Position numbers and translations under genes: made by a program. Below are positions 8,766-17,024 of a DNA stretch of 64,000 nt, piece by piece. The notes under the pieces are model-generated. The model saw only the letters and a program-made list of their open reading frames with translations, made no database searches and had not been told where the DNA came from. Source of the stretch: Arthrobacter sp. B0490. GTDB lineage: Bacteria; Actinomycetota; Actinomycetes; Actinomycetales; Micrococcaceae. How positions within the stretch are numbered: position 1 is the stretch's first letter; every line of letters begins with the position of its first letter. The stretch is from assembly GCF_002929355.1 (NCBI RefSeq), contig NZ_PJIR01000002.1, positions 248,001 to 312,000 on the forward strand, in the 5' to 3' direction.

Positions 8766-9254
8766 TCAGTCGCGGACGTCGCGGATCATGTTCGTGATCC
8801 TGGCCGTCGACAGCCGGCGGCCCCGTTCGTCCGTCATCACCACTTCGTGGGTCGTCAGCGTCCGTCCGAGGTGGATGGCCGTGGCAGTGCCTGTCACGAG
8901 CCCCGAGTCGGCGCTGCGGTGGTGCGTGGCCCCCACCTCGATCCCGACGGCCTGCCGGTCGGGTCCGGCGTGGAGCCCGGCCGCGAAGGAGCCGAGCGTC
9001 TCGGCCAGCACCACGTGCGCCCCGCCGTGCAGGATCCCGGCGACCTGCTGGTTGCCCTCGACGGGCATCGTCGCGACCATCCGCTCGGCGCTCATCTCGG
9101 AGAACACGATGCCCATCTTGACCGTGAGTGCGCCCACGCCGTAGCGCCCCAGCCAGCCGTGCATCTCGGCGGGAACCCCCGCGGCGACCAGCTCGGCCAG
9201 CCGGTCCTCGGACGGGCGGGAGGGGGTATCGGTCCGGGTGCGGTTGTCTGTCAT
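8766..9254 (-). CDS. Hotdog-fold thioesterase (PaaI-like)
   Basis: 162 residues from the ATG at 9254. It probably hydrolyses acyl-CoA or aryl-CoA thioesters. The hotdog signature is clear: HGGAHVVLAETLGSFAAGLH, with the helix-start HGG and a catalytic acidic residue (E of LAETLG), followed by the VGIEVGATHHRSADSG strand. The N-terminal about 30 residues are a polar extension. Longer open frames to 9404 enter polA antisense and are rejected. Divergent from polA; the two starts are only 19 bases apart, so their promoters overlap. Exact substrate cannot be told. Confidence 0.88.
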   Translation of the reverse strand: MTDNRTRTDTPSRPSEDRLAELVAAGVPAEMHGWLGRYGVGALTVKMGIVFSEMSAERMVATMPVEGNQQVAGILHGGAHVVLAETLGSFAAGLHAGPDRQAVGIEVGATHHRSADSGLVTGTATAIHLGRTLTTHEVVMTDERGRRLSTARITNMIRDVRD

Positions 9255-9260
9255 GGGAAC

Positions 9261-9266
9261 TAGGCT
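9261..9266 (+). promoter_or_regulatory. -10 element of polA, probably leaderless
   Basis: TAGGCT, then seven bases, then GTG at 9274. This selects the GTG rather than the frame opening at 9238, which lies inside the divergent thioesterase gene. Confidence 0.65.
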
Positions 9267-9273
9267 GGCACCT

Positions 9274-12051
9274 GTGAGTGAAACAGCCAAGCCCGCCGCG
9301 ACCCTGACCGTCCCCCCTCCCTCGGAGACCTCCCCGGCGCCGGCGCCGGCCCGCCGCAGTGACGGCTCGCGGAACCGTCTCCTCGTCATCGACGGGCACT
9401 CCATGGCGTTCCGGGCGTTCTATGCCCTGCCTCCCGAGAACTTCTCCACCGACACGGGGCAGCACACCAACGCGGTGTACGGGTTCACCGCGATGCTCAT
9501 CAACCTCATCAAGGACCAGAAGCCCAGCCACGTCGCCGTGGCCTTCGACCTCGACACCCCGACGTTCCGCTCGGAGGAGTACACGGAGTACAAGGGCGGC
9601 CGGAACAAGACGCCCGAGGAGTTCCACGGCCAGGTGGACCTGATCATCAAGGTCATGGAGGCCATGCGGATCCCGACCATCTCCCTCGACGGCTACGAGG
9701 CCGACGACATCCTGGCGACCCTGGCCTTCCAGGCCGCCGCAGTCGACTGGGACGTCCAGGTGGTCAGCGGCGACCGCGACGCCTTCCAGCTGGTCAACGA
9801 CCGCGTGACGGTGCTGTACCCCAAGCAGGGTGTGACGAACATCCCGCAGATGGACGCCCAGGCCATCGAGGAGAAGTACTTCGTGCCTCCCCACCAGTAC
9901 TCGGATCTCGCGGCCCTCGTGGGCGAGAGCGCCGACAACCTGCCCGGCGTCCCCGGCGTGGGCCCGAAGACCGCGGCCAAGTGGATCAAGCTGTACGGCG
10001 GCCTCGAGGGCATCCTCGAGAATCTCGACAAGATCGGCGGCAAGGTCGGCGACTCGCTGCGCGCCAACATCGACGACGTGAAGCGGAACCGCCGCCTCAA
10101 CCGCCTGCTGACCGACCTCGAACTGCCGGTGGACCTCGACGCCATGGTGTCGCAGCACCCGGACCGCCCCGCCGTCGAGGACCTCTTCGACTCGCTGCAG
10201 TTCAACACCTTGCGCAAGCGCTTGTTTGACCTCTTCGGGGAGGAGGAGACCGAGGACGAGGGCGACGAGCAGAGCGCACCCTCCCACGTGCTGGTCGACG
10301 ACGCCGCAGGGCTCACACAGTGGTTCACCGCCACCAACCAGGCCCCGGCCTCCGTCGCCCTGGCGACGGAGACGACGGCAGGCACCACGGACGTCGTCGG
10401 GATCGCCGTCGTCACCGGCCTGCATGCCGCCTTCATCCCGCTCGAGCCCCTCGACGCGGAGGCGGAGAAGGTCCTCGGGGGCTGGCTGGCCTCCACCGAC
10501 GCGCCGAAGATCGTCCACGACTTCAAGACGGTGTTCAAGCTCCTCTCCGCCCGGGGCCTCCACCTCGCCGGGGAGGTCGACGACACGGCGATCTCCGGTT
10601 ACCTGATCCAGCCCGACCGCCGCAGCTACGAGCTCGCGGACCTCGCGCAGTACCACCTGCGCCTGTCCATCACCGCGTCGGCCAACGACTCCTCGGGACA
10701 GCAGGCACTGGACCTCGGCGGGAACGACGTCGCATCGCCCGCCGTCGTCGCCGCGTACGCCGCCCTGCGCCTCAGCGAGCACTTCGCCGGCCAGCTCGTC
10801 GAGAAGGGCGCCAACCAGCTGCTCGGCGGACTCGAACTGCCGCTCGCGGAGGTGCTCGCCCGCATGGAGCTCACGGGTGTGGCCGTCGACCTCGACGGAC
10901 TGGACCGGCTCTACGACGACTTCTCGAAGACCATCAGCGCCGCCGGCTCCGAGGCATTCCGGATCATCGGCAAGGAGATCAACCTCGGCTCGCCCAAGCA
11001 GCTGCAGACCGTCCTGTTCGACGAGCTCGAACTGCCGAGGACGAAGAAGATCAAGACGGGCTACTCGACCGACGCGGACGCCCTGACCGACCTGATCACC
11101 AAGACGGGCCACCCGTTCCTCGAGCAGCTCCTGGCGTACCGTGACGCCACCAAGCTGCGCCAGACCGTCGAGGGGCTCCGGAAGGCCGCGGGCGACGACG
11201 GCCGCATCCACACGACCTACCTGCAGACCATCGCGGCGACCGGGCGCCTGTCCTCGACGAACCCGAACCTGCAGAACATCCCGGTCCGCTCCGACGAGGG
11301 GCGGCGCATCCGCGAGGTGTTCGTCGTCGGGCAGGGCCGGAACGGCGAGAAGTTCGAGAGCCTCATGACGGCCGACTACTCGCAGATCGAGATGCGCATC
11401 ATGGCGCACCTGTCCGGCGACGAAGGCCTCATCTCCGCCTTCCAGGAGGGCGAGGACCTCCACCGGTTCGTGGGCTCCCACATCTTCGGGGTCGCGCCCG
11501 AGGAGGTCACGAACGCCATGCGCTCGAAGGTGAAGGCCATGTCCTACGGCCTCGTCTACGGGTTGAGCTCGTTCGGCCTCTCCAAGCAGCTCAACATCTC
11601 CGTCGACGAGGCGCGCACCCTGATGCGCGACTACTTCGAACGGTTCGGCGCGGTGCGCGACTACCTGCGCGGCATCGTCGAGCAGGCCCGCAAGGACGGC
11701 TTCACCTCCACGATCGAGGGCCGGCGCCGTTACCTCCCGGACCTCTCCAGCGACAACCGGCAGCTCCGGGAGATGGCCGAGCGCGCGGCGCTCAACGCGC
11801 CCATCCAGGGGTCCGCCGCGGACATCATCAAGAAGGCCATGCTCGGCGTCGACGACGCCCTGACCACGCGTGGGCTTGCTTCGCGCATGCTGCTGCAGGT
11901 GCACGACGAACTCGTGCTCGAGATCGCCGAGGGCGAGGCCGCGGAGGTCGAGGCGCTGGTCCGCGAGCAGATGGGCAGCGCCGCCGAGCTGTCCGTGCCC
12001 CTCGACGTGTCGGTCGGCACGGGAGCCAGCTGGCACGACGCCGCGCACTAG
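9274..12051 (+). CDS. polA: DNA polymerase I
   Basis: 925 residues. Acts in Okazaki-fragment maturation and excision repair. Domain order: 5'-3' exonuclease (about 30-320, VIDGHSMAFRAFYALP), a 3'-5' exonuclease-like domain (about 345-540) and the polymerase domain. Motif A is TADYSQIEMR, motif B KVKAMSYGLVYG and motif C VHDELVLEI. The proofreading domain looks inactive: the first Exo I carboxylate is Ala364 (ALATET) instead of Asp. In motif B the dideoxynucleotide-sensing position is Tyr758 rather than Phe. The proline-rich first 27 residues are poorly conserved. It is monocistronic, and rpsA lies downstream as in other actinobacteria. Confidence 0.98.
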   Translation: MSETAKPAATLTVPPPSETSPAPAPARRSDGSRNRLLVIDGHSMAFRAFYALPPENFSTDTGQHTNAVYGFTAMLINLIKDQKPSHVAVAFDLDTPTFRSEEYTEYKGGRNKTPEEFHGQVDLIIKVMEAMRIPTISLDGYEADDILATLAFQAAAVDWDVQVVSGDRDAFQLVNDRVTVLYPKQGVTNIPQMDAQAIEEKYFVPPHQYSDLAALVGESADNLPGVPGVGPKTAAKWIKLYGGLEGILENLDKIGGKVGDSLRANIDDVKRNRRLNRLLTDLELPVDLDAMVSQHPDRPAVEDLFDSLQFNTLRKRLFDLFGEEETEDEGDEQSAPSHVLVDDAAGLTQWFTATNQAPASVALATETTAGTTDVVGIAVVTGLHAAFIPLEPLDAEAEKVLGGWLASTDAPKIVHDFKTVFKLLSARGLHLAGEVDDTAISGYLIQPDRRSYELADLAQYHLRLSITASANDSSGQQALDLGGNDVASPAVVAAYAALRLSEHFAGQLVEKGANQLLGGLELPLAEVLARMELTGVAVDLDGLDRLYDDFSKTISAAGSEAFRIIGKEINLGSPKQLQTVLFDELELPRTKKIKTGYSTDADALTDLITKTGHPFLEQLLAYRDATKLRQTVEGLRKAAGDDGRIHTTYLQTIAATGRLSSTNPNLQNIPVRSDEGRRIREVFVVGQGRNGEKFESLMTADYSQIEMRIMAHLSGDEGLISAFQEGEDLHRFVGSHIFGVAPEEVTNAMRSKVKAMSYGLVYGLSSFGLSKQLNISVDEARTLMRDYFERFGAVRDYLRGIVEQARKDGFTSTIEGRRRYLPDLSSDNRQLREMAERAALNAPIQGSAADIIKKAMLGVDDALTTRGLASRMLLQVHDELVLEIAEGEAAEVEALVREQMGSAAELSVPLDVSVGTGASWHDAAH

Positions 12052-12098
12052 GGCATCCGGGCCGGCGGCAGCCGTTGGTCGGGCGAGGCCGCCCCGGT

Positions 12099-12104
12099 TA
12101 GGGT
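12099..12104 (+). promoter_or_regulatory. -10 element of the Eis-like acetyltransferase gene
   Basis: TAGGGT, eight bases before the GTG at 12113; no Shine-Dalgarno sequence, so probably leaderless or nearly so. Confidence 0.5.
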
Positions 12105-12112
12105 GGTGGACT

Positions 12113-13408
12113 GTGAGCCACTACACGCCCGACCTGCGGACCGAGACCTTCACCCCTGGCCCCGACGAGGACGCCACCGCCGGTGGCCGCTTCGCGAAAT
12201 GGCTCGACGCCGAGGGGATCGGCTTCCACGAGGGGACGTTCGACCCCGAGGACCTCCCGCACTACCTCGCTGCCTACCGGGCTGACCGGCGCGTCCTGTG
12301 GGGCGTGCACGACGGCGCCCAGCCCGCCGAGGCCCTCGGCGCCGACCACCCGGTCGCCACCTACGGCACCATGGTGCATCCGTTGAACGTCGGCGCGGGC
12401 CAGATCGACGCCCACCAGATCACGGCCGTCACCGTCCGTACCAGCCACCGGCGCAACGGGATCCTCCGGTCGATGATGATGCGGGACCTGCGGGAGGCGA
12501 AGGAGCGCGGACTGCCACTGGCGATCCTGACCGCGTCCGAGGCCACGATCTACGGGCGCTTCGGTTTCGGCTGCGCCACCTTCACGCAGAGCATCGAGGT
12601 CGACGTGCGCGAACGCTTCGAGGTGACGGCGCCGGGCACGGGCACCACGACGCTCGTCGCCCGGGAGCACGCCGTCCCGCTCGCCGAGAGGATCTTCGAG
12701 CACTTCCAGGCCTCGACGTTCGGGTCCGTCGGCAGGCAGCACGCCTACCCCCGCCGCGCCTCGGGCGAGTGGGGACGCGAGCGCCCCGTCGAGGACCGCG
12801 CGGTCCGCATGGCGGTGCACTACGACAGCGCCGGCGAGCCCCTCGGCTACGTGAGCTACCGGTTCGCCGGCTGGGAGACGACCCCGTACACGATGAAGAT
12901 CGTCGACCTCGTGGCCGCTACGCCCTCGGCGTACCTCGAACTGTGGCGCTACCTGGGATCGCTCGATCTCGTGGAGCGGATCACCTGGGACGGCGCGCGC
13001 CGCGACGACCCCCTGCCCTGGGCACTGCGGGACCGGCGCTGCTACCAGGTCAAGGGCACCGAGGACGTGCTGTGGGTCCGTCTACTCGATGTGGCGGCGG
13101 CGCTCGGGCGGCGCTCGTACCGCGGCAGCGGCAGGATCGTGCTGCACGTGGTCGACGGCCACGACATCGCGGGCGGCTCGTTCGTCCTGACCGTCGTCGA
13201 CGGCGCCGCGCAGGTCGTGCCCGCCGGCACCGAGGCGCCCGACGCCACGCTGACGGTGAACGCCCTCGGATCCCTGTACCTGGGGGGAGTGCAGGCGTCC
13301 ACGCTCGCCCTGGCCGGCGGACTGACCGCGCATTCGGGTGAGGCAGTGGACCTGCTCGACTCCCTCTTCGGACGGCCGCAGGAGCCCTACTGCATCACCC
13401 ACTTCTAG
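12113..13408 (+). CDS. Eis-like GNAT N-acetyltransferase with SCP2-like C-terminal domain
   Basis: 431 residues, close to the length of mycobacterial Eis, which acetylates amines including aminoglycosides. Layout: N-terminal GNAT domain with the acetyl-CoA loop TVRTSHRRNGILRSMMM at about 105-121, a second degenerate GNAT fold in the middle, and a C-terminal sterol-carrier-like domain (from about 320). The chain ends in ITHF; Eis enzymes use the terminal Phe carboxylate in catalysis, and that end is kept here. The physiological substrate is unknown. It stands alone between polA and rpsA, an insertion relative to the order I recall from mycobacteria. Confidence 0.88.
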   Translation: MSHYTPDLRTETFTPGPDEDATAGGRFAKWLDAEGIGFHEGTFDPEDLPHYLAAYRADRRVLWGVHDGAQPAEALGADHPVATYGTMVHPLNVGAGQIDAHQITAVTVRTSHRRNGILRSMMMRDLREAKERGLPLAILTASEATIYGRFGFGCATFTQSIEVDVRERFEVTAPGTGTTTLVAREHAVPLAERIFEHFQASTFGSVGRQHAYPRRASGEWGRERPVEDRAVRMAVHYDSAGEPLGYVSYRFAGWETTPYTMKIVDLVAATPSAYLELWRYLGSLDLVERITWDGARRDDPLPWALRDRRCYQVKGTEDVLWVRLLDVAAALGRRSYRGSGRIVLHVVDGHDIAGGSFVLTVVDGAAQVVPAGTEAPDATLTVNALGSLYLGGVQASTLALAGGLTAHSGEAVDLLDSLFGRPQEPYCITHF

Positions 13409-13466
13409 TCGCCGGTTCCCTGTCCGTGCACGGCCGCGGCCCGCATCGCGGGAGCTCCACGCTGCT

Positions 13467-13495
13467 TTGACGGTGTTGGACCCCGCGGCTAGACT
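13467..13495 (+). promoter_or_regulatory. rpsA promoter (-35 TTGACG, -10 TAGACT, 17-bp spacer)
   Basis: The best sigma70-type promoter in the window: TTGACG at 13467-13472, an exact 17-base spacer, and TAGACT at 13490-13495. Transcription should begin near 13502. Confidence 0.8.
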
Positions 13496-13501
13496 GAGCA
13501 G

Positions 13502-13691
13502 GCGCGTAGTGCGTTTCGTCGGGTCCCGATGCAGATCGGATGCCCGCGGGGCGCAGTACTCCTCATGAACCTCTCGAGGTTCTTTCCATTTCGTCCACAT
13601 CCGGACATCGGAACCCGCTCCCGGCCCAGCCGGAATCGCGGTCTCCGTCATGACCGGAGCTAGTCATCATCCACAACGGAGCCCCAACTAC
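13502..13691 (+). promoter_or_regulatory. rpsA 5' leader, about 190 bases, with hairpins
   Basis: Long untranslated leader between the predicted start site and the rpsA ATG. It holds a perfect hairpin GAACCT-CTCG-AGGTTC (13567-13582) followed by TTTCCATTT, which looks like a weak attenuator, and CTCCG/CGGAG (13643-13647 with 13655-13659) just before the ribosome binding site. S1 is known to autoregulate in other bacteria, so translational feedback here is plausible but inferred. Confidence 0.45.
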
Positions 13692-15164
13692 ATGACCATC
13701 ACCACCACCGAGAAGCAAGGTGCCCCCGTAGTCGCCATCAACGACATCGGCACCGCTGAGGACTTCCTCGCAGCGATCGACGCGACGATCAAGTACTTCA
13801 ACGACGGAGATCTCGTCGAAGGTACCGTCGTCAAGGTCGACCGTGACGAGGTCCTGCTCGACATCGGTTACAAGACCGAGGGTGTCATTCCTTCCCGCGA
13901 GCTTTCCATCAAGCACGACGTCGATCCCGGGGACGTCGTCTCCGTGGGCGATCAGGTCGAGGCTCTGGTACTCACCAAGGAAGACAAAGAAGGCCGGCTG
14001 ATCCTCTCCAAGAAGCGCGCTCAGTACGAGCGTGCCTGGGGCGACATCGAGAAGGTCAAGGAAGAGGACGGCGTCGTCACCGGCACCGTCATCGAGGTCG
14101 TCAAGGGTGGCCTCATCCTGGACATCGGCTTGCGCGGCTTCCTGCCCGCGTCCCTCGTCGAGATGCGTCGCGTCCGCGACCTGGCTCCGTACATCGGCCA
14201 GCAGATCGAAGCGAAGATCATCGAGCTCGACAAGAACCGCAACAACGTCGTGCTGTCGCGTCGTGCGTGGCTCGAGCAGACCCAGTCCGAGGTGCGCTCC
14301 ACGTTCCTCAACAAGCTCGAGAAGGGCCAGGTCCGTCCGGGCGTCGTCTCCTCGATCGTCAACTTCGGTGCCTTCGTGGACCTCGGCGGAGTGGACGGCC
14401 TCGTGCACGTCTCCGAGCTGTCCTGGAAGCACATCGACCACCCCTCCGAGGTCGTCGAGGTCGGACAGGAAGTCACCGTGGAGGTCCTCGAGGTCGATCT
14501 CGACCGCGAGCGCGTCTCCCTCTCGCTCAAGGCCACCCAGGAAGACCCCTGGCAGACCTTCGCCCGCACGCACGCCCTGGGTCAGGTCGTGCCCGGCAAG
14601 GTCACGAAGCTCGTCCCCTTCGGCGCATTCGTGCGTGTCGAAGACGGCATCGAGGGCCTCGTGCACATCTCGGAGCTGGCCGTCCGGCACGTGGAACTGG
14701 CCGAGCAGGTCGTCTCCGTGGGTGACGAGCTCTTCGTCAAGGTCATCGACATCGACCTCGAGCGCCGCCGCATCTCCCTCAGCCTCAAGCAGGCCAACGA
14801 GGGCGTCGACGCGGACAGCACCGAGTTCGATCCCGCGCTCTACGGCATGGCCGCCGAGTACGACGACGAGGGCAACTACAAGTACCCCGAGGGCTTCGAC
14901 CCCGAGTCGAACGAATGGCTCGAGGGCTACGAGACCCAGCGCGCCGCCTGGGAAGCCCAGTACGCCGAGGCCCAGTCACGCTGGGAGTCGCACAAGAAGC
15001 AGGTCGTGCAGCACGCGTCCGACGACGCCGCCGCAGCGAACGAGCCCGTCGAGTCGAACTCGACGAGCTACTCCTCGGAGCCCGTCGTCGCGGACTCCGG
15101 TTCCGGGACGCTCGCGTCCGACGAGGCTCTTGCGGCACTGCGCGAGAAGCTGACCGGAGCGTAA
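13692..15164 (+). CDS. rpsA: 30S ribosomal protein S1
   Basis: 490 residues from the ATG at 13692, with GGAG ten bases upstream; the earlier in-frame ATG at 13650 has no such signal. S1 binds mRNA and helps start translation on structured messages. Four S1 RNA-binding repeats are visible, at roughly 36-105, 125-190, 205-280 and 290-365. Examples are EGTVVKVDRDEVLLDIG, RPGVVSSIVNFGAFVDLGG and PGKVTKLVPFGAFVRVEDG. The last 125 residues are acidic and low in structure, as in actinobacterial S1. The four-repeat form, rather than the six of E. coli, is normal for this phylum. Confidence 0.98.
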   Translation: MTITTTEKQGAPVVAINDIGTAEDFLAAIDATIKYFNDGDLVEGTVVKVDRDEVLLDIGYKTEGVIPSRELSIKHDVDPGDVVSVGDQVEALVLTKEDKEGRLILSKKRAQYERAWGDIEKVKEEDGVVTGTVIEVVKGGLILDIGLRGFLPASLVEMRRVRDLAPYIGQQIEAKIIELDKNRNNVVLSRRAWLEQTQSEVRSTFLNKLEKGQVRPGVVSSIVNFGAFVDLGGVDGLVHVSELSWKHIDHPSEVVEVGQEVTVEVLEVDLDRERVSLSLKATQEDPWQTFARTHALGQVVPGKVTKLVPFGAFVRVEDGIEGLVHISELAVRHVELAEQVVSVGDELFVKVIDIDLERRRISLSLKQANEGVDADSTEFDPALYGMAAEYDDEGNYKYPEGFDPESNEWLEGYETQRAAWEAQYAEAQSRWESHKKQVVQHASDDAAAANEPVESNSTSYSSEPVVADSGSGTLASDEALAALREKLTGA

Positions 15165-15198
15165 GCACCGGGTTGCAGCCGAACGCTGCAGCAGGACA

Positions 15199-15236
15199 CA
15201 GGGAGGGCCCCCGCCGATCGGCGGGGGCCCTCCCTG
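15199..15236. terminator. rpsA terminator
   Basis: A perfect 38-base palindrome: CAGGGAGGGCCCCCGCCGA at 15199-15217 and its exact complement at 15218-15236, followed by CTTG. It separates rpsA from a convergent methyltransferase gene and can work in both directions. Confidence 0.93.
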
Positions 15237-15305
15237 CTTGTCGTCCGGGTGCCGGCGGGCACGGAGGTGACGGCTCCGGGCATCGGGAACCCGCCGGCTA
15301 CCGAC

Positions 15306-16445
15306 TCACCGGCGCTTCGACACCGTGACGGTGAAGCGGGGTGAACGGTCGAGCTGGTGCGTGGGGCCGATGATCCGCTCCAGGACCGGCCGGTAGCGCA
15401 GGTGGCTGTTCCACACCGTCCACAGCTCGCCCCCGGGTGCCAGGACGCGGGCGCACGCGCCGAAGAGCCGATGGGCTATGCCCGCGTGCACGGTACTGCC
15501 GATGTGGAACGGCGGGTTCAGGACGATGACGCCGGCCGAGGCGTCCGGCACCGTCGACAGGGCATCGTCCCGGCTCACCCTGACGCGGTCCGCGACGCCG
15601 TTGGCCTCCGCCGTGGCGAGCGTGGACGCCGTCGCCGAGGCGGACTGGTCCGTGGCCCGGACGTCCAGGCGGGGATGGCTCAGGGCGAGGTACGCGGCGA
15701 TCGCCCCGTTCCCGCAGCCCAGATCGATGACCCCGGCCCGATGGGAGGGCCCGGCCGTCGGGTCCGCCAGCCCGCGCAGGTGGGGGAGCAGCAGCCGCGT
15801 TCCCGGGTCGAGCGCGGCACCCCCGAACGTCGCGCCGTAGGCGCGCAGCTCGAGAGGCCCGCCCAGCCCGACGTCGTAGCGTGCGCTCCGCGGGTAGGAG
15901 GACCCGTCGACGGGGCGGGGACCGGTGGCGACGAGGACGCGGGACTTCTGCCGGGCGAGACCGGCGGTGACGTCCGAGAAGTACCGGCCGAGCACGGTGT
16001 TCATGGCCGGCGTCATGTGCTTGACCCGGCCGGTGGCCAGGACCTGCACGTCCGGGCGGGCGAATAGCGCGATCGTCCAGGCGATCTCGTCGAGTTCGTC
16101 GAGCGAGCGGGGCAGTCGCAGGAGGACTGTGGTAACGCCGTCGAACAGCTCGGCGTCGAGCCGGCAGGACCGGTAGGATCCCTGCATCCCCTGGTCCGTG
16201 GCGTTCAGCGCCAGGGCCCGCTCGTGCACGACGCCGTCCTGGAAGACGCGGACGGTGGCGCCGGAGAGTGCTGCGGCGCCCAGTGTGAGGGCGCCATAGG
16301 CATCGTTGATCGTGGCGATGCCGCCGGTGCCGAGGCGATCAGCTGCGGTGTCGAGGAGCAGCCGATCGGCGGCATCCACGGCCACCAGCTCCTGTGCCTC
16401 GATGTCGGGGCGGCGGCGCAGGAGGTCCAGGCTGAACGGGGTCAC
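15306..16445 (-). CDS. RlmG/RsmC-like rRNA (guanine-N2)-methyltransferase
   Basis: 379 residues from a GTG at 16445. Two-domain layout of the 16S/23S rRNA guanine-N2 methyltransferases: an N-terminal non-catalytic methyltransferase-like domain (to about 180) and a C-terminal SAM-dependent domain. The latter has the SAM site VIDLGCGNGAIAAYLA, ATDQSASA and the catalytic IVLNPPFHIG (NPPF, the mark of N-methylation of bases). RlmG is the more likely match, by length. An in-frame ATG at 16454 is ruled out because it lies inside the -10 element. Convergent with rpsA. Confidence 0.9.
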   Translation of the reverse strand: MTPFSLDLLRRRPDIEAQELVAVDAADRLLLDTAADRLGTGGIATINDAYGALTLGAAALSGATVRVFQDGVVHERALALNATDQGMQGSYRSCRLDAELFDGVTTVLLRLPRSLDELDEIAWTIALFARPDVQVLATGRVKHMTPAMNTVLGRYFSDVTAGLARQKSRVLVATGPRPVDGSSYPRSARYDVGLGGPLELRAYGATFGGAALDPGTRLLLPHLRGLADPTAGPSHRAGVIDLGCGNGAIAAYLALSHPRLDVRATDQSASATASTLATAEANGVADRVRVSRDDALSTVPDASAGVIVLNPPFHIGSTVHAGIAHRLFGACARVLAPGGELWTVWNSHLRYRPVLERIIGPTHQLDRSPRFTVTVSKRR

Positions 16446-16452
16446 CCTCTCC

Positions 16453-16458
16453 ATCCTA
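16453..16458 (-). promoter_or_regulatory. -10 element of the RlmG-like gene, overlapping an upstream ATG
   Basis: TAGGAT on the minus strand, whose last two bases begin the in-frame ATG at 16454. Seven bases then lead to GTG at 16445, the likely leaderless start. Confidence 0.6.
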
Positions 16459-16477
16459 GGTGCCGTCCCGACTCCGG

Positions 16478-17014
16478 TCAGGAAGTGCCCGGACCGGACT
16501 CGGGACCGCCGGGATCGTCCGGGCCGTCAGGCATGTGCGTGCTCGGACGGTCCGCGCCCGTGCTGTCCCCGCCGCCGGTGCCGGGATCGTCCGTGCTGCC
16601 CGCGCTGCCCGTGCCGTCCGGGGCGGAGGCACCCCCGGCCCTCCTGCCGAGAAGCCAGTCCAGCGGCGTCCCGCCTGGGCCCCCGGGGGACGCGACCGAC
16701 CCCGATCCGTCGGCCGCCGTGTCCTCGGCCGCCGTGTCCCCGTCCGCGCCGTCGGGCACGAGATCCGTGCTGTACGGCGCGCGGGGCGGCGCGGGCAGCC
16801 GGTCGATCAGTTCGTTCGCCGCATGCGCGAGCAGATCGCGCTGCAGCGGCGGGAGGGTGAAGGAGCCGTGCAGATAGGCCTCGACCTCGTACTCGCCGGC
16901 ATCACCCGCCAGCCCGAAGTAGTGCAGCCACAGCTCACCGGGGTCGATCTGCGCGTGACGGATGGCCCGGAGGAGCTGGATACGCTGGTACTCGTGGTCC
17001 GGATGGTTCTCCAC
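16478..17014 (-). CDS. Orphan protein behind the GAF-ANTAR regulator, with disordered tail
   Basis: 178 residues from a GTG at 17014, ten bases after the GAF-ANTAR stop, so almost certainly one operon. The first 75 residues form a helical domain with the core GELWLHYFGLAGDAGEYEV and LPPLQRDLLAHAANELIDR. This matches the 79-residue protein at 5334-5573. The last 100 residues are a Gly/Pro/Ser/Asp-rich, probably disordered tail with a short island GTPLDWLLGRRAGG. No catalytic motif is visible. Function unknown; partnership with the ANTAR regulator is inferred from the operon and the paralogue. Confidence 0.78.
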   Translation of the reverse strand: MENHPDHEYQRIQLLRAIRHAQIDPGELWLHYFGLAGDAGEYEVEAYLHGSFTLPPLQRDLLAHAANELIDRLPAPPRAPYSTDLVPDGADGDTAAEDTAADGSGSVASPGGPGGTPLDWLLGRRAGGASAPDGTGSAGSTDDPGTGGGDSTGADRPSTHMPDGPDDPGGPESGPGTS

Positions 17015-17024
17015 CTGCAGCGCC

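Noticed and set aside
8635..12048. 1,137-codon open frame antisense to polA
   Set aside because: High-GC coding strands leave long open frames on the opposite strand. The product is Arg/Gly/Asp/Val-rich without motifs, and polA is certain.
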